Source: JAHJRN01 sp043805355 (GTDB taxonomy: Bacteria > Patescibacteriota > Patescibacteriia > 2-12-FULL-60-25). From it: DNA of 15,787 bases. This document shows, piece by piece, positions 7,048 to 12,498 of the stretch (the stretch's first letter is position 1; every line of letters begins with the position of its first letter). Location: contig JAZDIB010000038.1 in NCBI GenBank assembly GCA_043805355.1, positions 1 through 15,787 of the forward strand, written 5' to 3'. The translations under genes were made by a program, and so were the position numbers. The notes beneath the pieces were generated by a model that worked only from the letters and a program-made list of their open reading frames with translations, was not told the origin of the DNA and searched no databases.

Positions 7048-8294
7048 CCTTGCCGCCAGCCGCCGAGGCGGCGCGTCGGTGTGCTGTCGGGCGTCATGAT
7101 TGCTGGGCGGACGTAGGCGAGCGCCGCCAGGATAGCCGTGATGGGGACCGTGAAGACGAGGCCGATGGTCCCGGCGAGGGATCGGATGATCTCGTCCGTG
7201 ACCGCGTCGAAGTTGAGGAACTTGAGCCAGGACCCGCCATACTGCGAGTAGAGGAGCAAGGTCGAGAGCGACGCGCCGACGTAGGCGAAGATGAGGGTGT
7301 TGGCCATGGCGCCCATATGATCGCGGCCGATGACCATGCCCGAGCGGAACAGGTCCCTGAACCCGAGACGCGGATTGGCGCGTGCGATCTCCGTGGTGCC
7401 GGACGAGATGGAGACCGCGACGTCCTCGACGACGCCCATGGCCGCGATGATGACGCCCGCGAACATGAGGCCGCGCGGGTCAAGGAGGGGGTTTTTCGAG
7501 AAGAAGAGGCGATCCTCCTCGGTCGCGAGTCCTTGGAGGTGGGTCAGCCCGCTGAAGATATGCGAGATGACATAGGCGACCACGACGCCGCCGAGCGTCC
7601 CGGCCATCGTGACCCACGTCTTGCGGTTCCATCCCATGGTGAGGGCCGAGGCGATGGTGGTGAACGCGACAGCTAGCGCCATCGCGACCGGAACGGGGTT
7701 CATGCCCTTGAGGAACGCAGGGATGAGGATGAAGCCGATGAGTGCGATGGAAATTGCGATGGAGAACGCGACTTTGAATCCCTGCCAACCAGCAAGGAGG
7801 ACCAAGACACCGACGAACAGGACAATGAGCCAGAGGATGGCGCCGAGCCGGTCGAATCCCTCGATGTAGGCGAACGGTTCCTCGCCCGAAGGGTTCGGTT
7901 GGAGAAAGATGACGACGCGATCGCCGACGCGGAGCTCGATGTCGTATGGGTTCGACGCGAGGTCGCCCGTGATGACGCGTTCCGTGCCCTTGAGCGGACC
8001 CGAGAGGAATTCGATGGTGTAGGAGGCCTTGAGATCGGCGCCGCCTTCATGTTCGACGCTCTGTTCCGTCACGTTCCGGACGATGGCGCGTTCGTAGGAC
8101 CCGTCGCCCTGCGTCTGCATCACGTCGCTACGGACCGGCTCCGAGGTCACCTCGGCCGACGCCGCTTCGGTCGAGTCGGAGGCTGCGATGTCCGCGGTCG
8201 ATGTCGCGGCGCGGGTCGATGACGTCCAGACGAAGAAGGCCAGGGCGGAGACGAGGAGGACCCCGAGGAGGGGGCGGTGGAGACGCGGAGTCAT
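7038..8294 (-). CDS. YibE/F-like multi-pass membrane protein
   Basis: The 418-residue product resembles the YibE/F family, which has no firm biochemical function. It opens with a signal or anchor segment (residues 7-24), then a soluble region rich in Ser, Thr and Ala, and a small beta-domain (about 67-148, including LRVGDRVVIFL) expected outside the membrane. At least seven hydrophobic segments follow, roughly at 150-169, 174-196, 202-220, 227-249, 275-295, 328-350 and 372-396. The family's conserved core is visible as GVVEDVAVSISSGTTEI (287-303) and RSGMVIGRDHMGAMANTLIF (317-336). The ATG at 8294 is chosen over one at 8351 because the signal peptide starts there and a candidate -10 box lies just upstream. 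It converges on the nuclease gene with a 10-bp overlap and no terminator between them. Confidence 0.85.
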   Translation of the reverse strand: MTPRLHRPLLGVLLVSALAFFVWTSSTRAATSTADIAASDSTEAASAEVTSEPVRSDVMQTQGDGSYERAIVRNVTEQSVEHEGGADLKASYTIEFLSGPLKGTERVITGDLASNPYDIELRVGDRVVIFLQPNPSGEEPFAYIEGFDRLGAILWLIVLFVGVLVLLAGWQGFKVAFSIAISIALIGFILIPAFLKGMNPVPVAMALAVAFTTIASALTMGWNRKTWVTMAGTLGGVVVAYVISHIFSGLTHLQGLATEEDRLFFSKNPLLDPRGLMFAGVIIAAMGVVEDVAVSISSGTTEIARANPRLGFRDLFRSGMVIGRDHMGAMANTLIFAYVGASLSTLLLYSQYGGSWLKFLNFDAVTDEIIRSLAGTIGLVFTVPITAILAALAYVRPAIMTPDSTPTRRLGGWRQGQR

Positions 8295-8302
8295 GCCGTC
8301 GA

Positions 8303-8331
8303 AGTGTAGCGCCCGACCCTTGTCAGAACAA
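8303..8331 (-). promoter_or_regulatory. Candidate promoter for the YibE/F-like gene
   Basis: On the minus strand, TTGTTC (8331-8326) is followed by 17 bp and TACACT (8308-8303). The expected transcription start near 8296 is about 2 nt before the ATG at 8294, implying an almost leaderless mRNA. It abuts the divergent promoter at 8320-8348. Confidence 0.5.
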
Positions 8332-8348
8332 GACGGTTTTGGTACTAT
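8320..8348 (+). promoter_or_regulatory. Promoter of the tRNA-Pro/GIY-YIG locus
   Basis: -35 TTGTCA (8320-8325), 17-bp spacer, -10 TACTAT (8343-8348). Transcription would begin near 8355, nine bases before the tRNA-Pro-like sequence at 8364, as for a tRNA promoter. The intact tRNA-Pro at 8711 has no promoter of comparable quality nearby, so this one probably serves it from about 360 bp away. Confidence 0.75.
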
Positions 8349-8361
8349 CATCGCGCTCCGA

Positions 8362-8389
8362 GACGGGCTATAGCGCAGTTGGTAGCGCG
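8362..8389 (+). repeat. Left copy of a 28-bp direct repeat (tRNA-Pro 5' half)
   Basis: Identical to 8709-8736. It comprises GA plus tRNA-Pro nucleotides 1-26 (acceptor 5' strand CGGGCTA, D-arm GCGC-AGTTGGTA-GCGC, and G26). Identity stops exactly at the start of the anticodon stem. Confidence 0.95.
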
Positions 8390-8440
8390 TCCCGACGTGA
8401 CGTCGGGATTAATCCCGAGGTGACGTCGGGAAGGCCGTGG
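8364..8440 (+). pseudogene. Broken tRNA-Pro copy with an expanded anticodon arm
   Basis: The first 26 nt equal those of the intact tRNA-Pro at 8711. The anticodon arm, 17 nt in the real gene, is replaced by 42 nt (8390-8431), after which AGGCCGTGG (8432-8440) matches the variable loop and 5' T-stem of the real gene (8754-8762). The rest of the T-arm and the 3' acceptor strand are absent; sequence continues straight into the GIY-YIG start codon at 8444. TCCCG right after nt 26 and CGGGA right before AGGCCGTGG could still pair as a five-base anticodon stem, but with a 32-nt loop, so no functional tRNA is possible. Confidence 0.75.
8390..8431 (+). repeat. Tandem 19-bp palindromic repeats joined by TTAA
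   Basis: Unit 1 (8390-8408, TCCCGACGTGACGTCGGGA) and unit 2 (8413-8431, TCCCGAGGTGACGTCGGGA) differ by one base and are separated by TTAA. Each can fold with TCCCGA/TCGGGA arms, and the centre CGGGATTAATCCCG (8404-8417) is itself a perfect palindrome, so the whole 42 nt is nearly self-complementary. Confidence 0.85.
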
Positions 8441-8443
8441 AAT

Positions 8444-8708
8444 ATGAAGGGATTCGTATATATCCTCAAAAGTCAGAATTGCCTCAGGTATTACATCGGT
8501 TCGACGATAGAACCGGAGAGGCGATTACGGGAGCATAATGAAGGGTTGGTTGTCGCGACGCGAGGAAAAGGACCGTGGAACCAGGTGTTCTGTCAGGAAT
8601 TCGACCGCATCGAGTCGGCACGGAGAGCTGAGATGTGGCTGAAACGAATGAAGAGTCGGAAGATCGTTGAACAAGTCATCAAGGATGGTAAGATGACGAA
8701 GGAATTTT

Positions 8709-8710
<2 letters not shown>
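8444..8710 (+). CDS. Small stand-alone GIY-YIG endonuclease
   Basis: An 88-residue single-domain GIY-YIG nuclease of the UPF0213/YhbQ-like kind. The first motif is FVYILKS (4-10) with YYIGS (16-20), followed by ERRLREHNEG (25-34) with the conserved Arg and His-Asn, and the catalytic glutamate at Glu63 in RRAEMWLKRMK (61-71). The ATG at 8444 is used because the motif begins at once; the upstream open frame only crosses the broken tRNA. It starts four bases after the tRNA-Pro fragment, and its TGA (8708-8710) is directly followed by the first base of intact tRNA-Pro. The stop codon's last two bases belong to the 28-bp repeat. Base composition is more A/T-rich than the neighbours. A role as a selfish homing-type nuclease is inferred from context; the domain alone does not prove it. 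Confidence 0.88.
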
Positions 8711-8786
<76 letters not shown>

Positions 8787-8791
8787 GAGGG

Positions 8792-8816
8792 AAGCCGTCC
8801 GTAAAGGGCGGCTTTT
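8792..8816 (+). terminator. Terminator after tRNA-Pro
   Basis: AAGCCGTCC (8792-8800), a 5-nt GTAAA loop, and GGGCGGCTT (8806-8814), with one T-G wobble in the stem, ending in TTTT (8813-8816). It starts six bases after the tRNA CCA. Confidence 0.8.
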
Positions 8817-8828
8817 CGTCATCGGCGT

Positions 8829-8857
8829 TTGTCATCTTGCGGGACGGCGCGTATCAT
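8829..8857 (+). promoter_or_regulatory. Promoter of the lipoprotein gene
   Basis: -35 TTGTCA (8829-8834), 17-bp spacer, -10 TATCAT (8852-8857). Transcription would begin near 8864, giving a leader of about 16 nt before the ATG at 8880. It immediately follows the tRNA-Pro terminator. Confidence 0.8.
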
Positions 8858-8879
8858 TTCGGGCATAAGAATTATCGCC

Positions 8880-9422
8880 ATGCGCCGTATGTCCAAGACA
8901 TCGATTGCCGCCTTCAGCCTCGTCGCGTCGTCTCTCGTCCTATTCGGGTGGGGATGCAATCCGTTCCAGGCGGCGCAGGACAAGATCGCGGAGAAGGTCG
9001 CGGAAGGGATGGTCGAGAACGCCACCGGTGCGGATGTGGATTTGAGCACGAATTCCGTGACCGTCACGGACGACAAGACCGGGACGACCGCCTCGTTCGG
9101 CGAGGACGTGAAGCTTCCGGACGACTTCCCGAGCGACATGCCGATGTATCCCGGCGCGAAGCTCACGGGCGTGACGCTCTCGCGCACCGACGGCATCAGC
9201 GGTTGGGTCACGATGACGACGGCGGACGAGATCAAGAAGGTCGTCGACTGGTTCGCCGAGGAGATGAAGGGGAAGGGATGGACGACGGAGTCGAGCATGA
9301 CCGTGAACGGGAGCGAATACCGATCTTGGAAGAAGGACGAGACGACGACCCTGACCGTCAACCTGACCAAGGACGCGGACACCGGCGAGACGAGCCTCAT
9401 CGCGACGTACATAGGGGAGTAA
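8880..9422 (+). CDS. Predicted lipoprotein with a PxDxPxYPGA-type domain, function unknown
   Basis: A 180-residue product with a basic N-terminus (MRRMSK), a hydrophobic stretch (residues 9-24) and a cysteine at 26 in FGWGCNPF. It looks like a lipoprotein signal, although Trp at -2 is not the usual lipobox residue. The mature part has a short helical region (32-47), then an acidic, Thr-rich domain containing LPDDFPSDMPMYPGAKL (79-95) and a C-terminal alpha/beta part (EIKKVVDWFAEEMKGKGW, 117-134; then YRSWKKDETTTLTVNL). The P-x-D-x-P-x-YPGA pattern recalls small secreted domains of unknown function; no role can be assigned. ATG 8880 fits the promoter; ATG 8889 is an alternative. It is monocistronic as far as can be seen. 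Confidence 0.75.
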   Translation: MRRMSKTSIAAFSLVASSLVLFGWGCNPFQAAQDKIAEKVAEGMVENATGADVDLSTNSVTVTDDKTGTTASFGEDVKLPDDFPSDMPMYPGAKLTGVTLSRTDGISGWVTMTTADEIKKVVDWFAEEMKGKGWTTESSMTVNGSEYRSWKKDETTTLTVNLTKDADTGETSLIATYIGE

Positions 9423-9446
9423 CAAATCTTCTCCTTGTGGTATGAT
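9419..9446 (+). promoter_or_regulatory. Extended -10 promoter for the cysteine-repeat protein
   Basis: TGG-TATGAT (9438-9446) is a good extended -10; a weak -35 GTAACA (9419-9424) lies 16 bp upstream. Transcription would begin near 9453, about two bases before the ATG at 9455, implying a leaderless or nearly leaderless mRNA. Confidence 0.65.
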
Positions 9447-9454
9447 GTGGGCGT

Positions 9455-10618
9455 ATGCCACGCGCGAAGCGTTCTGTTTCAGCGAAGCCGGGTCTACCTT
9501 CCGAGATGCGGCGGACGCATCCGATGCGCGCCATCTGGTCCGGCGTCGCCGTCGTCCTACTGCTCGTGTTCAGCGTCCCGATGTTCGTGGATGCGGTGGA
9601 GGGGCAACAGGTCGACGCGTCATCCAGCACGCAGACGACGGCGCTCATCGCCGCGCTCGGGATGTTGGGGGAACAGGTCCAGGCGCTCCGTTCCGAGATT
9701 TCCTCGCTCGGGTCGTCGCTTTCCGGGACGGACACGTCTGAAACGGGGACGTCTTTGCAGGAAGGGATGCCGGAATGTCTGCAAGCATGTCGGATGACCC
9801 TCGCGTCCTGCCTCTCTTCGGATACCGCGGCCGCGAGAGCCCCATTGCGAATCACGACGCGCATCTCGGCGACGCCTCTCATCGCGAGGCTCGTGCCGCT
9901 CGACAGTTGCCGTTCCGTTGCGAACACCTGCATCAGCCAGTGCAGACCTCGCACGGTGTCCGCCGTCGAGTGCCAGGACCGGTGCGCTGTCGCGCTCGGC
10001 GGGTGCGTGGATGCGGCAGGGACGGACACGACGAAACTTGCGGACTGCCGACGGAGCAACCAGCAGTGCCTCATCGCGGCATGCCTTCAGATCTCTCCAG
10101 ACCAGGCGGCGTTGGATCGCATCCCGTCGACCAAGTGCACGGACCAATGCGGGCGCGCGCTGCGGATCTGCCGGTCCGGCGCGGCCTTCGACCAGGCGGC
10201 GCTCGATGCCTGCGACGCGTCGGCCAACCGATGCCTGACGATACTGTGTAATGCGCCGGCGTCGCGGCCGGTGTCGTCCACGGACACGGAGACGCCCTCG
10301 ACGGATGGGGCGACACCCGCGACGGGAGCCGAGGGGACCGTGGCGGCACCGACGACGGCGGCACCGGGGCAGGCCATCACGGTTAAGTGCGAGAATGCTT
10401 GCACGGCGTCGTTCCTCGCGTGCCGGGAAAGGAATTCCTCGACGCCTGAACTTCTCGCGACATGCGACAAGTCATACGGAAATTGCCGCGAAGCCTGCCT
10501 GAAAGCCATCGGCGGCGGATATCTGACGCCCACCGTCATCCAACCGCTCCCGAATCTCGTCGTCCCGACGACCACGACCTTGACCCCGATCCTGCCGCGT
10601 CTGCTGCCGGGACTCTGA
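9455..10618 (+). CDS. Secreted or membrane-anchored protein with four mirror-symmetric cysteine repeats
   Basis: I do not recognise a family for this 387-residue product. A basic N-terminus is followed by one hydrophobic segment (27-46) that may be a signal peptide or anchor, a Ser/Thr/Gln-rich helical stretch (51-100), and then 24 cysteines, all in one scheme. Each unit has C-x3-C-x6-C followed after a gap by C-x6-C-x3/4-C: Cys108/112/119 with 152/159/163; 173/177/184 with 198/205/210; 228/232/239 with 253/260/265; 312/316/323 with 337/344/348. A Thr/Ala/Pro-rich linker (about 267-308) separates units 3 and 4, and the C-terminus (354-387) is Pro/Thr/Leu-rich. The spacing puts the cysteines on one face of each of two antiparallel helices, suggesting disulphide-stapled helical hairpins outside the cytoplasm. 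Start 9455 is set by the promoter; Met18 and Met24 are alternatives. Confidence 0.8.
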   Translation: MPRAKRSVSAKPGLPSEMRRTHPMRAIWSGVAVVLLLVFSVPMFVDAVEGQQVDASSSTQTTALIAALGMLGEQVQALRSEISSLGSSLSGTDTSETGTSLQEGMPECLQACRMTLASCLSSDTAAARAPLRITTRISATPLIARLVPLDSCRSVANTCISQCRPRTVSAVECQDRCAVALGGCVDAAGTDTTKLADCRRSNQQCLIAACLQISPDQAALDRIPSTKCTDQCGRALRICRSGAAFDQAALDACDASANRCLTILCNAPASRPVSSTDTETPSTDGATPATGAEGTVAAPTTAAPGQAITVKCENACTASFLACRERNSSTPELLATCDKSYGNCREACLKAIGGGYLTPTVIQPLPNLVVPTTTTLTPILPRLLPGL

Positions 10619-10644
10619 TCGATCCGATCGAACGCCGCAGAAGG

Positions 10645-10663
10645 CCCGCAATGAGCGGGTTTT
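10645..10663 (+). terminator. Short terminator after the cysteine-repeat gene
   Basis: Stem CCCGC (10645-10649) and GCGGG (10655-10659) around a 5-nt AATGA loop, followed by TTTT (10660-10663). It is short but correctly placed, 27 nt after the stop codon and just before the uppS promoter. Confidence 0.6.
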
Positions 10664-10668
10664 ACGGT

Positions 10669-10697
10669 TTGACGCGAGGGGGGATGGCCGATATCAT
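10669..10697 (+). promoter_or_regulatory. Promoter of uppS
   Basis: -35 TTGACG (10669-10674), 17-bp spacer, -10 TATCAT (10692-10697). The predicted start near 10704 leaves about four nt before the uppS ATG at 10708. Confidence 0.85.
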
Positions 10698-10707
10698 CGT
10701 TCGTACT

Positions 10708-11394
10708 ATGACGCCCCCTCTGCAGCATCTCGCGATCATCATGGACGGCAATCGGCGGTGGGCCAAGGAACGCGGCCTCCCGTCGCTTCAAGGGCATCGC
10801 GCCGGCTACGAGCGTATGAAGGATGTCGGCGACTGGTGCCTCGATCGCGGCATCGGGAACCTGTCGGTCTTCGCGTTCTCGACCGAGAACTGGAAGCGGA
10901 GCGAGGAGGAAGTCGCGTGGATCATGGACCTGCTCGAGGAGGCGCTCACGAAGGAACTCCTGACGTTCCACGAGAAGGGCGTGCGGCTGAAGGTCGTGGG
11001 GAGGCGCGAGGGGCTTCGGCCTTCCATCCTCGCCGCCATCCAGCACGCGGAGGACCTCACGAAAGACAACACGAAGGCGACGTTCGCGCTCTGCTTGAAT
11101 TACGGCGGCCGTCCGGAGATCGTCGACGCGGTCAAGAGACTTGTCGGGCAGGGGATGACGGCGGAAGATATCGACGAGAAGGCGATTCAGTCGGCGTTGT
11201 ATTGGCCGGAGATGCCTGATCCGGACATGGTCGTCCGGACGTCGGGAGAAGAGCGCATCTCCGGATTCCTGCTCTGGGAGTCGGCGTACAGCGAATTCTA
11301 TTGGTGCGATAAACATTGGCCCGATTTCGACGAGGTCGAGCTCGACAAGGTGCTGGAGGAATACGCGTCGAGACAGCGGAGATACGGGAAGTGA
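10708..11394 (+). CDS. uppS: Isoprenyl transferase (undecaprenyl diphosphate synthase)
   Basis: UppS is a cis-prenyltransferase that extends farnesyl diphosphate with isopentenyl diphosphate to make the C55 lipid carrier for peptidoglycan and other envelope polymers. The 228-residue product shows the family signatures: IIMDGNRRWAK (10-20, catalytic Asp13 and Arg16), GHRAGYE (29-35), FAFSTENWKRS (55-65), LNYGGRPEIVDA (130-141), and the diphosphate/Mg-binding end RTSGEERISGFLLW (177-190) with ESAYSEFYW (191-199). The reading frame is open upstream to 10462, but the ATG at 10708 matches the usual N-terminus and the promoter. It lies with PBP and murF genes, matching its role. No Shine-Dalgarno is present. 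Confidence 0.97.
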   Translation: MTPPLQHLAIIMDGNRRWAKERGLPSLQGHRAGYERMKDVGDWCLDRGIGNLSVFAFSTENWKRSEEEVAWIMDLLEEALTKELLTFHEKGVRLKVVGRREGLRPSILAAIQHAEDLTKDNTKATFALCLNYGGRPEIVDAVKRLVGQGMTAEDIDEKAIQSALYWPEMPDPDMVVRTSGEERISGFLLWESAYSEFYWCDKHWPDFDEVELDKVLEEYASRQRRYGK

Positions 11395-11430
11395 GCCATG
11401 GGTCGACCCCTACAGGAGGGGGCGCGGACC

Positions 11431-11439
11431 TGATATCAT
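11431..11439 (+). promoter_or_regulatory. Extended -10 promoter upstream of the 11446 gene
   Basis: TGA-TATCAT (11431-11439) is an extended -10 element. No convincing -35 lies 16-18 bp upstream. The expected transcription start falls on or beside the ATG at 11446, i.e. a leaderless mRNA. Confidence 0.6.
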
Positions 11440-11445
11440 CAACTC

Positions 11446-12498
11446 ATGAAACGGGCCGTGCTCGCGGGTATTGGAGTGCTCCTCATCGCAGGGGTCGTCC
11501 TGCTGTGGTGGGTCGGTCGGGATACGCCCGAGAAGGCGCTTCGCGATGCGGTCAAGAAGCTCGTGACGGCGACATCCATCGGTCAGCTCTCGTTGGATGT
11601 CTCGTGGAGCGATTCGGCGACGCGTGTGACCACGGGGTGGAGCGCGGTCGGACAGGTCGACCTGAAGGATATCGCGCGTCCGCAGGCGCTTGGTGTCATC
11701 CGCGCGTCGCAGGGGACGATGGGACCGACCGAGCAGGTCGCGGACGCTATCCTGACCGACAGCCGCATCGCCTTGCGGCCGCGTGACGTCAATCCTGACC
11801 TCCGTCGATTCACCACGTTCCTTCGCGATCCGTTCCTGGATGGGAAGGGATTCGCGTCGCTCATCGCACAGCAACCGAGCCTCGAGATTCGGAAGGTCCT
11901 GCCGTCGGCCGTGGGGGTCCTGCGGGCCGTGTCATGGGAAAACGTCCTCGGGACGGGAGACGTGACGGTCCTCGCGACGACCGATGCCGCGTCGCTTCAG
12001 CCGTTCATGGTCGCGCTTGCGACCGCATGGATCGGCGACAACCCGACCCCGGACGAACTGACATGGATCGGACGCACGACGGCCGGCCTCGCCAAGGGGA
12101 CGATTCGTATCACCCTGAACCGGCGGACGCGGGAACCCTCGCTCATCGAGGCGGAATGGCCTCTCCTCGGCGAGGATAGCCTCGAGACGCGACGGATGCA
12201 TGTCCGCGCCCGCTTCTCCGGCCTGAATATGCCCGTGACCATCGCCATCCCGGCGGAAGCGGACGAGGTCACGGATGACGAAGGGCAAGTGAAACAGGGT
12301 GGCGCATCGTTGCCGGCCGCGGCGCTGAAGACGTTGCCCTCGTCCGCATCGATGCCCGGAATGGAACAGGCGATGGAGTCCGGCATCACCGCGACCGGGA
12401 CCTATGCGACGACGGTGCGTCAATTCATCGACGAGAAGGGGACGGACCTGTTCCATAAGTACATGGAAGAGTTACGTCGATCGGAAGGCGGTTCATGA
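11446..12498 (+). CDS. Membrane-anchored or secreted protein of unknown function, coupled to the PBP gene
   Basis: A 350-residue product with a single N-terminal hydrophobic segment (residues 4-23, MKR start) and no lipobox cysteine, so probably anchored with the rest outside the cytoplasm. The exported part begins with a short helix (28-42, TPEKALRDAVKKLVTA) and then alternates polar and hydrophobic residues in a beta-rich manner, including a stretch ending in FSGLNMPVTIAIPAEADEV (257-275). This recalls LolA/LppX-like lipoprotein folds, but that is only an impression. The C-terminal tail (about 281-350) is Ala/Ser/Met-rich and helical. Its TGA overlaps the PBP start codon (ATGA, 12495-12498), so a role in envelope assembly is plausible by context. 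A promoter directly upstream suggests the pair can be transcribed apart from uppS. Confidence 0.7.
   Translation: MKRAVLAGIGVLLIAGVVLLWWVGRDTPEKALRDAVKKLVTATSIGQLSLDVSWSDSATRVTTGWSAVGQVDLKDIARPQALGVIRASQGTMGPTEQVADAILTDSRIALRPRDVNPDLRRFTTFLRDPFLDGKGFASLIAQQPSLEIRKVLPSAVGVLRAVSWENVLGTGDVTVLATTDAASLQPFMVALATAWIGDNPTPDELTWIGRTTAGLAKGTIRITLNRRTREPSLIEAEWPLLGEDSLETRRMHVRARFSGLNMPVTIAIPAEADEVTDDEGQVKQGGASLPAAALKTLPSSASMPGMEQAMESGITATGTYATTVRQFIDEKGTDLFHKYMEELRRSEGGS

Noticed and set aside
8390..8431. CRISPR repeats
   Set aside because: There are only two 19-bp units separated by 4 bp, with no spacers and no cas genes nearby.
8364..8440. A second functional tRNA
   Set aside because: The anticodon loop would be 32 nt, and the T-loop and 3' acceptor strand are missing.
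10462..10707. Upstream extension of the uppS frame into the cysteine-repeat gene
   Set aside because: It crosses a terminator and the uppS promoter, and the family N-terminus starts at 10708.
11407..11421. CCCCT-ACAGG-AGGGG hairpin after uppS as a terminator
   Set aside because: No T-run follows, and the stem is only five pairs.
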